NCBI GenBank assembly: GCA_040905025.1
Contig: JBBDSJ010000098.1
Coordinates: 1 to 25,975 of the forward strand
DNA length: 25,975 nt
Direction of reading: 5' to 3'
From: JBBDSJ01 sp040905025
Lineage (GTDB): Bacteria; Pseudomonadota; Gammaproteobacteria; Methylohalomonadales; Methylohalomonadaceae
Program-made: the position numbers and the translations under genes
In this document: one piece after another, positions 7,165 through 16,286 of the stretch
How positions within the stretch are numbered: position 1 is the first letter of the stretch
How the letters are laid out: the number at the start of each line of letters is the position of its first letter
Notes under the pieces: generated by a model
Database searches by the model: none
Seen by the model: the letters and a program-made list of their open reading frames with translations, nothing else
Told to the model about the DNA's origin: nothing

Positions 7165-9723
7165 TCAGGCAGTAAATTGATTCAAGGAAACATAATCCTT
7201 GACGTATTCAGGAATGAGTTCCCGATATTTGGTAGGCACGGCCTTGAAATCACGGTTATTGAATGCAGCATTGGTGGCAAGGTCCTGAAAGTGCCGCTGC
7301 TCGATGATATAACGAATTTGATCGCTGGTAACGTACGCCTTGAAATAATTTTTAATCGCCGGGATTGATTTGGCCTCATCCGGTTTGTGATCAGCAACAA
7401 ATTTGGAGAACTCCTCTTCCAGCAGTTCATCTCTGGATTTGAAACGCGGAATCATACCAAAGACCTTTTCCAGTATCTCACGCAAGGTCAGACGCCGATC
7501 CACGGCCGCCGCACGGCGCAGTTTATCCAGATTAAAATATTCATCGGGCCTGTCGAAAACCTCACGATTGACGTAATCAATTACACGATCCCATTGACCG
7601 GCCTCGACAGCCGCCACGATATTCGGATCTTCGCGTACGGTGTCTTCGAATCTCTCGAAAAACATCCGATCAATCTTCATTCCTTCAGCGCCGATAGTCT
7701 CTTCCCGAATACCGGCCAGAATATCGTGGCCGAGATGCTCATATTGACCGTCGTATATCACCGGTGGCTCACCGCCTTCACCATCCTCAATACGCTTGCC
7801 ACGCGGGCGTGGCAATTTCAGTACTTCGTCGTAATTGAATTCCTTTTCAAAATATTCACAATTGGCAAAAAAGTCGAATAGCTTGAATGCCGTCTTTTGT
7901 GGCTGGGTAATATCCTGACGGAGATTATCATCGAAAAGCTGCTCCAGAAAATTATGCCGGCGCGTACCACGGCCTTTAATCTGGATAAAGTCCGTGGGCG
8001 AGAAAATGGGCCGGAACAGCCCAAGATTCAGAATATCCGGGCAATCGTAACCCGTGGTCATCATCCCGACCGTGACACAAACCCGTGCCTTACTGGTTTT
8101 GTAGGTTTCCAGGAAATTGCCGGAGCCAAGCAGGTTATTGTTGCTGAAATTAACGGTAAATTGCTGCGCATCGGCAATTGATGATGTGACCTGTACGGCA
8201 AAGTCTGACTGGTATTTGCCGGGAAACATGAGATCGGCGATTTCGTTTAACACCTGCACCAACTTTGCAGCATGATTCTGGCTGACAGCAAAAATGATGG
8301 ATTTACCGATTTCCTTGCTAACCGGATCACGCAAGGCATTTTCAAGAAAGGTGCGGCAAAAAAGCTGGTTGGTCGTCTCGGAGAAAAAGCGCTTTTCAAA
8401 TTCACGCTGTTTGTAGGCTTCTTCCTTATTCTCGCCGGTATCGTCAGTAACGGTTACGATGAAGCCCTCTTCTGACAGCAATTCGGTTGTAACCTCGGTG
8501 CGGGCATCGACGACTGTAGGATTGATCAGGTAACCATCTTTAACACCCTGCAATAGCGAATACCGAAAGGTCGGCTCGCCACTGTCACAGCCAAAAGTCC
8601 GATAGGTGTCCAGCAGTAACCGCCGCTCGGCTTCCCGTGGGTCGCGTGTCGTAGCTCTGGCACCATCAAACCGCCTGAGATAGTCACGTGGTGTCGCGGT
8701 CAAGCCCAGCTTGTAGCCCACAAAATAGTCGAATACAGCGCGCGCATTACCGCCTATTGAACGATGGGCTTCATCAGAGATAACCAGATCAAAGTCTGTC
8801 GGCGAGAATTTTTTCTGGTATTTATTGTTGAACAATAGCGACTGGACGGTTGTTACCACGATTTCGGCCCGCTGCCAGTCATCACGGTTTTCCTTGTAGA
8901 TAACTGATTTGAAGTCCGCAGCCAGCAGTGCCTTGAATGCCTTGTTGGCCTGTTCCTCAAGCTCTAGCCGATCAACCAGAAACAGAACACGGCTGGCATT
9001 ACCTGTCCGCAGAAACAGTTTAATAACTGCGGCGGAAGTCAGCGTCTTCCCGGTTCCGGTAGCCATCTCAAACAAAAATCTGTCCTTGCCCTGTTTTACC
9101 GAAGATTGCAGGGCATGCACCGCCTGCAATTGGTAGGGCCGCAGGAAACCCAGTTTGTTAGCCTGAATATAGCCAGGCCGCTCGGCTTCATTTTTCCATG
9201 CGGCTTCCGCTGCATAGTTGGGCCGTTGGGTCAGGACGATATAGTCGTCCTTGACGGGCTCTTCAATGAGCTGTTGTGGATTCGGGGCAACCTTCTGGTA
9301 GCAGATTACAGATTCGGGTGCGGGGAACGCAGTAATCACATAAGGATTGCCGCGTTCCAAATCCCAGAAATAGTGCAAATTGCCATTGGATAGGATAACA
9401 AACCGGCAATTCTGCGAGCGGGCATATTTACGTGCCTGCTCCTTACCAACCAATGGATTTTTATCCTCGGACTTGGCTTCAAGAACAATCAGTGGAAAAC
9501 CTTTGGCATCCAACAGCAGAAAATCAATATAGCCCTTTGAGGTTTTCTCGAAATCATCGCCGAGGGCATCAAGATCCACTGATTTGATGCTGACGCTGGG
9601 CTCCAGACAGATATTTGCCGGCGCATCGTCCCCCGGGAAAAAACGCCAACCTGCTGACTCAAGTAGCCTGTTGATTTTTATTCGCGCAGTTGCTTCTTTT
9701 TCCATCCGCCCGCCATCCATCAT
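7165..9723 (-). CDS. hsdR: Type I restriction enzyme R subunit
   Basis: 852 aa from the ATG at 9723. An N-terminal PD-(D/E)xK nuclease shows GYIDFLL and VLEAKSED. The SF2 motor has Walker A ATGTGKT near residue 225, DEAH (SDEAHRSIGG) near 318, TATPRDYL, and motif VI QIKGRGTRRH. It translocates DNA and cuts at a distance when HsdM-S meets unmodified sites. The start is uncertain: ATGs at 9723, 9720 and 9705 and a TTG at 9738 share the frame without a decisive ribosome binding site, and MEKEATARIK from 9705 resembles a common HsdR N-terminus. hsdR precedes the methyltransferase-specificity gene. No solitary hsdS or anti-restriction gene is seen. Confidence 0.95.
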   Translation of the reverse strand: MMDGGRMEKEATARIKINRLLESAGWRFFPGDDAPANICLEPSVSIKSVDLDALGDDFEKTSKGYIDFLLLDAKGFPLIVLEAKSEDKNPLVGKEQARKYARSQNCRFVILSNGNLHYFWDLERGNPYVITAFPAPESVICYQKVAPNPQQLIEEPVKDDYIVLTQRPNYAAEAAWKNEAERPGYIQANKLGFLRPYQLQAVHALQSSVKQGKDRFLFEMATGTGKTLTSAAVIKLFLRTGNASRVLFLVDRLELEEQANKAFKALLAADFKSVIYKENRDDWQRAEIVVTTVQSLLFNNKYQKKFSPTDFDLVISDEAHRSIGGNARAVFDYFVGYKLGLTATPRDYLRRFDGARATTRDPREAERRLLLDTYRTFGCDSGEPTFRYSLLQGVKDGYLINPTVVDARTEVTTELLSEEGFIVTVTDDTGENKEEAYKQREFEKRFFSETTNQLFCRTFLENALRDPVSKEIGKSIIFAVSQNHAAKLVQVLNEIADLMFPGKYQSDFAVQVTSSIADAQQFTVNFSNNNLLGSGNFLETYKTSKARVCVTVGMMTTGYDCPDILNLGLFRPIFSPTDFIQIKGRGTRRHNFLEQLFDDNLRQDITQPQKTAFKLFDFFANCEYFEKEFNYDEVLKLPRPRGKRIEDGEGGEPPVIYDGQYEHLGHDILAGIREETIGAEGMKIDRMFFERFEDTVREDPNIVAAVEAGQWDRVIDYVNREVFDRPDEYFNLDKLRRAAAVDRRLTLREILEKVFGMIPRFKSRDELLEEEFSKFVADHKPDEAKSIPAIKNYFKAYVTSDQIRYIIEQRHFQDLATNAAFNNRDFKAVPTKYRELIPEYVKDYVSLNQFTA

Positions 9724-9861
9724 AGGAATTAACTGCAATTATTTTACTGACCCGGTTACTTTATCTTCTGTAGTTCCTGAAAGCAGCCTAAAAAAGTACC
9801 CTCAATGTTCTCCCACGGTTCTGGGAAAGGGAATTAATCTTGAGGTCATTTATAGTATGTA

Positions 9862-10617
9862 CTAGTCATCCAGCCGCTGCACTTCACCGTCGAGTGATTT
9901 GATCAGGGCTTCCACTGCATTTGCGGCGTTATCAAGCTGTTCTGTATCGATGCCACGCAAGACCAGATTCACGCCAAGTTTGTCGTGCGTGAAAAACGGA
10001 TAGCTGCCGATACTGATGTCGGCATAACGGTTTTGAATTTCATTCAGGCCTGCAGCAAGTTCGCCTTCGCGCAGATCGGTGCGCAGTGTGCGACTGAGTA
10101 TCGGTGTGCCTTGCCGCAGTTGCGGAATGATCGCATCCATCATCGCCTGCATGATTGCCGGCACTCCGGCGAGCACGAATACATTTTCTATCCGGTAGCC
10201 TGGTGCCATGCTCAACGGGTTCGCGATAAGTTCGGCGCCGTCCGGCACGTCGGCCATTTTCATGCGCGCGGCGTTGGCTTTCGCGCCATAATAATCGCGC
10301 AGCGTCCGGTCGGCTTCTGGATGCCGGATCACCGGCAGATCCAATGCCGCAGCAACCGCGACAGTAGTGATGTCATCATGGGTCGGGCCGATACCGCCGG
10401 TGGTAAAGACATAGTCATACTTATGGCGGCATTCGTTCAGTGTATCGATAATAACTGCATGAATATCGGGAATAACCCGCGCTTCCATTAAAGGTATGCC
10501 AATACGCGCGAGCGCCTGGCCAATAAAGCTGAGGTTCTTATCCTGGGTACGGCCGGAGAGAATTTCATTGCCAATCAGCAGCACACAGGCGCTGGGCGAG
10601 AAGGTGGTGTTTGTCAT
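9862..10617 (-). CDS. CinA N-terminal (MoCF-domain) family protein
   Basis: 251 aa. The sequence carries LLIGNEILSG near residue 13 and TTGGIGPTHDDIT (72-84), hallmarks of the MoaB/Mog/CinA fold. In CinA this domain hydrolyses nucleotide pyrophosphates such as ADP-ribose. The C-terminal NMN-deamidase domain of full CinA (about 400 aa) is absent, so this is a short stand-alone form like E. coli YfaY's N-terminal part. The start ATG has no strong Shine-Dalgarno. It is the first core gene right of the restriction genes and is divergent from regB. The 9740-9861 gap before it holds no gene and may be the island boundary. Confidence 0.87.
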   Translation of the reverse strand: MTNTTFSPSACVLLIGNEILSGRTQDKNLSFIGQALARIGIPLMEARVIPDIHAVIIDTLNECRHKYDYVFTTGGIGPTHDDITTVAVAAALDLPVIRHPEADRTLRDYYGAKANAARMKMADVPDGAELIANPLSMAPGYRIENVFVLAGVPAIMQAMMDAIIPQLRQGTPILSRTLRTDLREGELAAGLNEIQNRYADISIGSYPFFTHDKLGVNLVLRGIDTEQLDNAANAVEALIKSLDGEVQRLDD

Positions 10618-10997
10618 GAGCTTGGGCAGCTTTTTGTTTTGCGAAAAGTGCTATCTTACGCGGCCACCATTCAATCCGCAGCAAGGGCTTGAACAGCTGA
10701 ATTTCGACGCTATATTGCGGATTGTAAACAGCAGATGCTGAAGCGCGCACGCAAAAGCTGCGCCCGGCCGTTGCCGCGCACATTTACACCAGAGATGACA
10801 GCTGCCGTATAAAAAAGAGCACGTCCCTGTGCTTGCCAAGTTATCGCTGAGCTGCGGGAAGAATAATAGCTATAACTAAAACTAAATGCAAATAGTTTTT
10901 ATTTAGATTTATTAAATAATTCCCGGGCAATGGCCATGCCCGTCTGCGGCAACGCGTCGCAGGTCTGATCGGGGCCAGACCGCTATAATGCCAGCGT
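10618..10997. other. Divergent intergenic region between the CinA-like gene and regB
   Basis: 380 bp without a convincing gene. It contains an AT-rich stretch (10867-10920), a near-perfect 19-bp inverted repeat with CGGGC/GCCCG ends (10924-10942), and the regB promoter with a second inverted repeat. No RNA gene is recognised. Confidence 0.5.
10962..10989 (+). promoter_or_regulatory. regB -10 element with inverted repeat in the spacer; probable leaderless start
   Basis: A perfect TATAAT (10984-10989) lies only 8 nt before the regB ATG, so transcription would begin at or next to the start codon (leaderless mRNA). No good -35 is seen 17 nt upstream. Instead GGTCTG (10962-10967) and CAGACC (10976-10981) form an inverted repeat just upstream of the -10, suiting an activator or repressor site. 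Alternatively translation starts at ATG 11046 with a short leader. Confidence 0.5.
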
Positions 10998-12326
10998 ATG
11001 CATACATCCGCAGAATTCAGTCCGCGTGACAGCGCCCGCCCGTTCATGCAGCAGCGCTTGCGCTATCTGTTGCTGCTGCGGCTGCTGGCCGTCAGCGGCC
11101 AGGTGCTGGCGCTGCTGCTGACAGCCGGTCTGTATGACGTCAGTTTGCCGTGGTGGCCAGTCGGCCTGGTACTTGCTCTGCTGCTCGGCTACACAGCCTA
11201 CAGTTGGCAGCATTTGCCGCATACCAATGCCAGCAGTGATGGTGCGATACTACGCCAGCTGCTGGTGGACATTGCCGCGCTGAGTGTCCTGGTCTACTTC
11301 ACCGGCGGGCCGTTCAATCCGTTTATTACGCTGTTTCTGTTACCGATCACCTTTGCTGCCGCCAGCCTGCCATTGAAGAGTGCCGGGGTACTGGCGGGTC
11401 TGGCAGTTATTGCCTATACCCTGCTCATGCTCTTGCATCAGCCGTTGCCGGATCAGGCGCTACATCATAGTCATCAACATGACACCGAAACCGGACTCAT
11501 CGGCAGCGGTTTTGATTTACACCTGTGGGGCATGTGGTATGGCTTTATTCTGAGTGCTGCGTTGCTGGTTTTTGTGGTCAGTCACATTGGCCGTGCATTA
11601 CATGAACGTGATGCGGCACTGGCACGCGCACGCGAAGCGGCATTACGCAATGAACAACTGATCGCACTGGGCAGTCTGGCCGCCGGCACCGCCCATGAAC
11701 TCGGCACACCGCTGGCAACAATGGCCGTGCTGGTCAAGGACATGCAGGCAGATAATACAGAACCGGAGATGCAGGCATCACTGGCGTTGTTACGTGACCA
11801 GATCGATCGCTGCAAAAAAGCACTGGCCGGCATGGCCGAGAACGCCGGCCAGTTGCAGGCCGATGCCGGCCGGCCATTGCCATTAAACATTTATCTGGAT
11901 GAAGTCATTAGCGAATGGCAAACACTGCGTGACGGCGTCACCGTTGATGTTGACTGGCACGGCCAGACACCGACGATTCTGACGGATCGTACACTGACAC
12001 AGGCGTTGCATAACGTATTGCATAATGCTGCTGACGCCACTGCGACACAGATTGCTATACAGGCTGAATGTGAACAACATATTCTGCGATTGATGATTAT
12101 CGATAATGGCCAGGGTTTGTCAGCGGCAACAACAGAACAGATCGGCAAACTTGCCTATAGCAGCAAATCAGCAACCGACAATCCCGGCATGGGACTCGGT
12201 CTGTTTCTTGCCCGCACCACGTTGCAACGCTTTGGCGGCAGCCTTGAGATTACAGATCATGAACACGGCGGCACTCAAGTGAACATCAACCTGCCATTAC
12301 AGTCCCTGCTTACCAGAGCGTCATGA
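10998..12326 (+). CDS. regB: RegB/PrrB-type redox sensor histidine kinase
   Basis: 442 aa. About six membrane segments cover residues 20-197. The fourth is preceded by GGPFNPF (103-109), matching the GGxxNPF quinone-binding signature of RegB. The H-box is SLAAGTAHELGTPLA with phospho-accepting His233. Cys272 in DQIDRCKKAL corresponds to the redox-box cysteine of RegB. The kinase domain has N-box HNAADA (342-347), DNGQG (369-373) and GMGLGLFLA (397-405). RegB senses quinone-pool and thiol redox state and phosphorylates RegA, which controls respiration, carbon and nitrogen genes in other proteobacteria. It overlaps regA by 4 nt (ATGA). The regulon here is unknown. Confidence 0.94.
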   Translation: MHTSAEFSPRDSARPFMQQRLRYLLLLRLLAVSGQVLALLLTAGLYDVSLPWWPVGLVLALLLGYTAYSWQHLPHTNASSDGAILRQLLVDIAALSVLVYFTGGPFNPFITLFLLPITFAAASLPLKSAGVLAGLAVIAYTLLMLLHQPLPDQALHHSHQHDTETGLIGSGFDLHLWGMWYGFILSAALLVFVVSHIGRALHERDAALARAREAALRNEQLIALGSLAAGTAHELGTPLATMAVLVKDMQADNTEPEMQASLALLRDQIDRCKKALAGMAENAGQLQADAGRPLPLNIYLDEVISEWQTLRDGVTVDVDWHGQTPTILTDRTLTQALHNVLHNAADATATQIAIQAECEQHILRLMIIDNGQGLSAATTEQIGKLAYSSKSATDNPGMGLGLFLARTTLQRFGGSLEITDHEHGGTQVNINLPLQSLLTRAS

Positions 12327-12862
12327 CACAGTCTGCATTCCTGCTGGTCGATGATGACCCGACATTCGGCAACGTACTGGCGCGGTCATTACAAAAGCGT
12401 GGCTTTACTGTCAGCACAGCCATTGATGCCAACAGCGCGCGCGAACTGATCAGCCAGCATAGCTTTGATTACGCCCTGGTGGATTTGAATATGCCCGGCG
12501 ATTCGGGCTTAACGTTGATACCACAACTGCATGCCGCCCAACCGGCATTGAAGATCGTTGTACTCACCGGTTATGCCAGTATTGCGACGGCGGTCGAGGC
12601 CATCAAACTGGGCGCTTTGCATTACCTGACCAAACCGGCCGATGCCGATGAGATTATTGCCGCGTTTACACGCAACGAGGGCCAGGCCGACATGCCGGTT
12701 AATCCAAAACCGGTACCGCTGAACCGGGTGGAATGGGAACACATCCAGAAAGTGCTGGCCGAGTGCGACGGTAATATTTCAGCGACTGCACGGCGACTGG
12801 GCATGCACCGGCGTACGCTGCAACGCAAATTACAAAAGCGGCCAAGTCGTGCCGATGAATAG
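12323..12862 (+). CDS. regA: RegA/PrrA-type response regulator
   Basis: 179 aa. The receiver domain (1-120) has the acidic pair D10-D12, phospho-acceptor Asp54 (LVDLNMPG), T82 and Lys104 (LTKPAD). A short linker rich in proline (125-134, NPKPVPLN) precedes a Fis-type helix-turn-helix (about 136-172, NISATARRLGMHRRTLQRKL). The small size and Fis-type output are those of RegA/PrrA/ActR. It starts within the regB stop (4-nt overlap), so the two are translationally coupled. It converges on panD 32 bp downstream, with no clear intrinsic terminator between them. Confidence 0.94.
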   Translation: MTQSAFLLVDDDPTFGNVLARSLQKRGFTVSTAIDANSARELISQHSFDYALVDLNMPGDSGLTLIPQLHAAQPALKIVVLTGYASIATAVEAIKLGALHYLTKPADADEIIAAFTRNEGQADMPVNPKPVPLNRVEWEHIQKVLAECDGNISATARRLGMHRRTLQRKLQKRPSRADE

Positions 12863-12894
12863 ATGCAGAAAAAACAGAACTAGAGGATGTTACG

Positions 12895-13275
12895 TCAGGC
12901 GGCCTGGACAGGAATGGATTGTGTCACCCGGCGAACATGGTTGTGCTCGTCGAGGTAAACCAGCGTCGGCTTGAAGCTGCTCATGGCCTCGGCCGGCAGG
13001 CCGGCATAGGCGCAAATAATCACCCGGTCACCGGGGCTGGCCTTGTGCGCGGCAGCACCATTGACTGAAATAATGCCGGAACGTTCTTCAGCACGGATGG
13101 CATAGGTCGTGAACCGTTCACCGTTGTTGATATTGTAAATCTGGATCTGCTCGTATTCGTGAATACCGGCAAGATCGAGCAAATAGCCGTCAATCGCGCA
13201 CGAACCGTCATAATCAATCTCGGAATGCGTGACACAGGCCTGATGCAGTTTGGCTTTGAGTATGGTGAGCTGCAT
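12895..13275 (-). CDS. panD: Aspartate 1-decarboxylase precursor
   Basis: 126 aa, the normal length. PanD self-cleaves between Gly24 and Ser25 (YDGSC) to make its pyruvoyl cofactor, then decarboxylates L-aspartate to beta-alanine, one of the two halves of pantothenate. The N-terminus MQLTILKAKLHQACVT, with Lys9, is typical. It is last in the leftward cluster, 52 nt after panC, so pantothenate can be made without an outside source of beta-alanine. The PanZ-type maturation factor is not in this window. Confidence 0.97.
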   Translation of the reverse strand: MQLTILKAKLHQACVTHSEIDYDGSCAIDGYLLDLAGIHEYEQIQIYNINNGERFTTYAIRAEERSGIISVNGAAAHKASPGDRVIICAYAGLPAEAMSSFKPTLVYLDEHNHVRRVTQSIPVQAA

Positions 13276-13327
13276 GGTCTTGGATGCTGTTCAAGGACTC
13301 GTGAAAACGGTCGATAAGTATGGCTGA

Positions 13328-14209
13328 TCAGGGCTTGTGCTTCAATGATACCGGCACATTATCAATCAGGCGGGCGCGGCCCAGCTGGGCCGCCGCCAGG
13401 ATTCTCAGATTCTGTATATCTGCACCGTTTTCGGGCACACGCAAATCGTCGGCATGCCGAATAGCCACATAATCCGGTTTAAAACCTGCACTTGCCAGCT
13501 GCTTGCAAGCCCCGGCCTCAAGCATTGTCAGGGACTCGTCAGTCAATGTCCCCGCATCAGTGGCGAGTTGCGTGGCCAGTGCCGTCAGAATCTCGTATAA
13601 ACGCGGCGCAATCGCACGTTCTGCCTTGCTGAGGTAGGCATTGCGTGAACTCAACGCCAGACCATCGGCCTCGCGCAGGGTCGGCAGGCCGACGATCCGC
13701 ACCGGCAGGGCGAGATCAGTACAGAGCCGGCGAATGACCAGTAATTGCTGATAGTCCTTTTCACCGAATATCGCGACTTCCGGCTGCGTCAGGTTCAGCA
13801 GCTTGGTCACAATCGTCGCCACGCCGGTGAAATGCCCGGGCCGGCTCGCACCACAGAGAATATTGTCCAAATCCGGCACCTGCACATGGGTATGCCGGGA
13901 CTGTCCCGCCGGAAACAGTTCGGTAACCGTCGGCATGAATACGGCATCGACACCGGCTTCTGCCAGTTGCCGCCGGTCATCGGCCTCGGTGCGCGGGTAA
14001 TCGGTAAAATCTTCACCGGCAACAAACTGAATAGGATTGACAAAAATTGTGGCCAACACCCTGTCCGCCTGGGCGCGGGCTGCCTGCATCAATGCCAGAT
14101 GGCCGGCATGCAGATTACCCATGGTCGGCACCAACACAATGGACTGTGCCTGCTGCCGCCAGGCCGCTGTTTGCGCATGCAGCGCCGAAATATCACGTAG
14201 TGTTTGCAT
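13328..14209 (-). CDS. panC: Pantothenate synthetase
   Basis: 293 aa. It joins pantoate and beta-alanine using ATP through a pantoyl-adenylate. The nucleotidyltransferase signature VPTMGNLHAGH (27-37) and the FGEKDYQQL motif are present, as is the LALSSRN segment. It starts 9 nt after panB and precedes panD by 52 nt, giving a complete panB-panC-panD set in pathway order. Length and motifs show nothing missing. Confidence 0.97.
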   Translation of the reverse strand: MQTLRDISALHAQTAAWRQQAQSIVLVPTMGNLHAGHLALMQAARAQADRVLATIFVNPIQFVAGEDFTDYPRTEADDRRQLAEAGVDAVFMPTVTELFPAGQSRHTHVQVPDLDNILCGASRPGHFTGVATIVTKLLNLTQPEVAIFGEKDYQQLLVIRRLCTDLALPVRIVGLPTLREADGLALSSRNAYLSKAERAIAPRLYEILTALATQLATDAGTLTDESLTMLEAGACKQLASAGFKPDYVAIRHADDLRVPENGADIQNLRILAAAQLGRARLIDNVPVSLKHKP

Positions 14210-14218
14210 GGCTGCCAG

Positions 14219-15019
14219 TCAGCTCGCCGGAGTATGTTCCGGACCGGGAAATTCACGTTGTTTCACAGCGTTGATATAGGCCCGGACTGCAGCTTCGATA
14301 CCGTCCTGACCGGCGAGAAAATTACGTGCAAAGCGTGGTTGCCGGACACTGATCCCCAGCAAGTCCTGCAAGACCAGCACCTGACCATCGCAATCGGCGC
14401 CGGCACCAATTCCGATCACCGGAATATCGATCGCGACAGTCACTTTGGCCGCCAGACTCGCCGGCACACATTCCAGCACCAGCATAACGGCGCCTGCCTG
14501 CGCCAGAGTTTTTGCATCCGCCAGTATCTGCGCCGCGCCGGCGCTATCACGCCCCTGCATATGATAGCCACCGTATTCACGAATGGATTGCGGCAACAAG
14601 CCCAGATGTGCGCATACCGGAATGTGATTTTTTGTCAGCAACGCGATAGTCGGGGCAAAGGTTTCGCCGCCCTCGAGCTTGACGACATTGGCGCGGCCCT
14701 GGCGCAGCAGCCGCTGGGCGTTGGCAAGCGCCTGCGCCGGGGTTGTGTAGGTCATGTACGGCATATCCGTCACGACCAGCGCCCGCTGCGCTGCAACGGC
14801 CACCAGCCGACTGTGGTAAACCATGTCGTTCATGGTTACACCCAGCGTATCGTCGGCACCGTGCAAGACCATGCCGAGCGAATCGCCCACCAGCAAAACT
14901 TCAATGCCGGCACGATCAAGGACACGGGCAAAACCGGCGTCATAAGCGGTCAGGCTGACGATCCTTTCACGGCGCGATTTCATCGCCCGGAGCTGCGGTA
15001 ATGTGAGCTTGTCAATCAT
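14219..15019 (-). CDS. panB: 3-methyl-2-oxobutanoate hydroxymethyltransferase
   Basis: 266 aa. PanB transfers a hydroxymethyl group from 5,10-methylene-tetrahydrofolate to alpha-ketoisovalerate, giving ketopantoate. Visible signatures are LTAYDAGFARVLDRAGIEVLLVGDSLGMVLHG (metal-binding Asp near residue 46), KLEGGE, and GIGAGADCDGQVLVL near the C-terminus. It lies 69 nt after the kinase gene and 9 nt before panC. ilvC-type or panE ketopantoate reductase genes are not in the window. Its folate dependence fits the nearby folK. Confidence 0.97.
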   Translation of the reverse strand: MIDKLTLPQLRAMKSRRERIVSLTAYDAGFARVLDRAGIEVLLVGDSLGMVLHGADDTLGVTMNDMVYHSRLVAVAAQRALVVTDMPYMTYTTPAQALANAQRLLRQGRANVVKLEGGETFAPTIALLTKNHIPVCAHLGLLPQSIREYGGYHMQGRDSAGAAQILADAKTLAQAGAVMLVLECVPASLAAKVTVAIDIPVIGIGAGADCDGQVLVLQDLLGISVRQPRFARNFLAGQDGIEAAVRAYINAVKQREFPGPEHTPAS

Positions 15020-15088
15020 GGCGGGAACATGTCAGGCGTCGATGGGCAGTAGATAATACTGCAAAATGCTGCGTTGCGGCAGTGTCTG

Positions 15089-15700
15089 TCAGGCGTAGGC
15101 TTTTTCCATTGGCATCGACTGGGCATTGAAATAATGCCGGCCCGGCGGCAGCTGGCGTATCTGCTCGAGCAGCAGATTGAAGTCGTCTTCACCCTCGGCC
15201 AGATTGAGTCCGGCGGTGTTGACGATTAATAACGGCGAGCGATCATAATGATAAAAGAAATCCACATATGACGCCGCTACCCGCGCCAGATAATCTTCAT
15301 CAATCAATTGCTCATAATCAATACCACGAGCCCGCACCCGCTTGAGTAATACTTCCGGCGGCGCCTGTAAATAGATCACCAGATCCGGAACCGGTGCTTC
15401 CAGTGTCATACGGGCATATACCTGCCGGTATAATTCCAGTTCATCAGGTGTCAGTGTTAATTCCGCAAACAATTGATCCTTGTCGAGCAGAAAATCCAGT
15501 ACCCGGCTTGGCCTGAATAAATCACCCTGACGCAGCGACTGAATTTGTTGTGCGCGTTGAAACAGAAAAAACAGCTGGGTCGGCAATGCCGCTGCCTGCG
15601 GATCCCGGTAAAAACGCGGCAGAAACGGATTCGCTTCGGCCTGCTCAAGCAGACTGTCGACCCGGAGTGCTGTGGCCAGGCGTTTCGCCAGCGTTGTCTT
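15089..15700 (-). CDS. Deoxynucleoside kinase, 5' end lost in the assembly gap
   Basis: 204 residues are visible. The first, reading out of the N run, are KTTLAKRLA, the end of a P-loop (GxxGxGKTT), so perhaps 15-20 N-terminal residues are missing. The body has RVLDFLLDKDQLFAELTL and a lid-like RVRARGIDYEQLID, as in bacterial deoxyguanosine/deoxyadenosine kinases of the dNK family. These phosphorylate deoxynucleosides for salvage; exact substrate is not predictable here. An internal TTG at 15586 is not the start because the frame continues with conserved sequence to the gap. The gene sits between folK and panB, an arrangement I know from other beta/gammaproteobacteria. Confidence 0.9.
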   Translation of the reverse strand, partial: KTTLAKRLATALRVDSLLEQAEANPFLPRFYRDPQAAALPTQLFFLFQRAQQIQSLRQGDLFRPSRVLDFLLDKDQLFAELTLTPDELELYRQVYARMTLEAPVPDLVIYLQAPPEVLLKRVRARGIDYEQLIDEDYLARVAASYVDFFYHYDRSPLLIVNTAGLNLAEGEDDFNLLLEQIRQLPPGRHYFNAQSMPMEKAYA

Positions 15701-15800
15701 NNNNNNNNNNNNNNNNNNNNNNNNNNNNNNNNNNNNNNNNNNNNNNNNNNNNNNNNNNNNNNNNNNNNNNNNNNNNNNNNNNNNNNNNNNNNNNNNNNNN
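15701..15800. other. Assembly gap (100 N)
   Basis: Exactly 100 N, the usual scaffold filler, so the true length is unknown. It removes the start of the deoxynucleoside kinase gene and the end of folK. Both genes point leftward and only about 10-20 codons of each seem to be missing, so the real gap may be small. Confidence 0.99.
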
Positions 15801-16248
15801 CCGGAATCATGATATCCGGCGCCAGATCATGCAACGGTTGCAGAACAAAACCGCGGTGTGCCATTTCCGGATGCGGCACCTGTAAACGTGACGTCGCGAT
15901 CATCCTGTCACCATACAACAAAATATCCAGATCCAGTGTCCGTGCTCCCCAACGCAGGCCATCACGCTGACGGCCCTGCGCCAGTTCAATTGCCTGCAAT
16001 GCATCAAGCAGGGACTCGGGTGCCAGTTCTGTCAGTACTGCTGCAACGGCGTTAATGTAATCGGGTTGATCCTGTGGCCCGACCGGCGCACTGCGGTAGA
16101 GCGGCGAACAGGCCTGCCACTGACTTTGCGGTAATTGTTTTAATTCGGCAACAGCATTTTCTATACGCGACTGCGGTGTCAGCAAAGACGTATCTGCCGG
16201 GGTGTTGCCCAGATTGCTGCCCAGCCCGATATAAACCTGTGCGGCCAT
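15801..16248 (-). CDS. folK: 2-amino-4-hydroxy-6-hydroxymethyldihydropteridine pyrophosphokinase, 3' end in gap
   Basis: 149 residues are visible of a normal 160-170. HPPK transfers pyrophosphate from ATP to the pterin alcohol in folate synthesis. VYIGLGSNLGN (5-15), NAVAAV (66-71) and RWGARTLDLDILLYGD (99-114, with the metal-binding Asp106 and Asp108) are intact, followed by VPHPEMAHRGFVLQPL. It starts 38 nt after pcnB. The pcnB-folK pairing is classical in gammaproteobacteria. The C-terminus cannot be read because of the N run. Confidence 0.95.
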
Positions 16249-16286
16249 GAAAATTCAGCAGTTCAATCAATACCAATACAGCGGTT

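Noticed and set aside
1..9860. Second att copy of the tRNA-Leu 3' end at the right edge of the island
   Set aside because: I looked for TTCGACTCTCGC and CTCCCGGCACCA near 9740-9860 and found no convincing match.
15457..16248. One long leftward reading frame spanning the N run
   Set aside because: It joins folK to an out-of-frame shadow of the kinase gene only because N codons were read through; the kinase is clearly in another frame.
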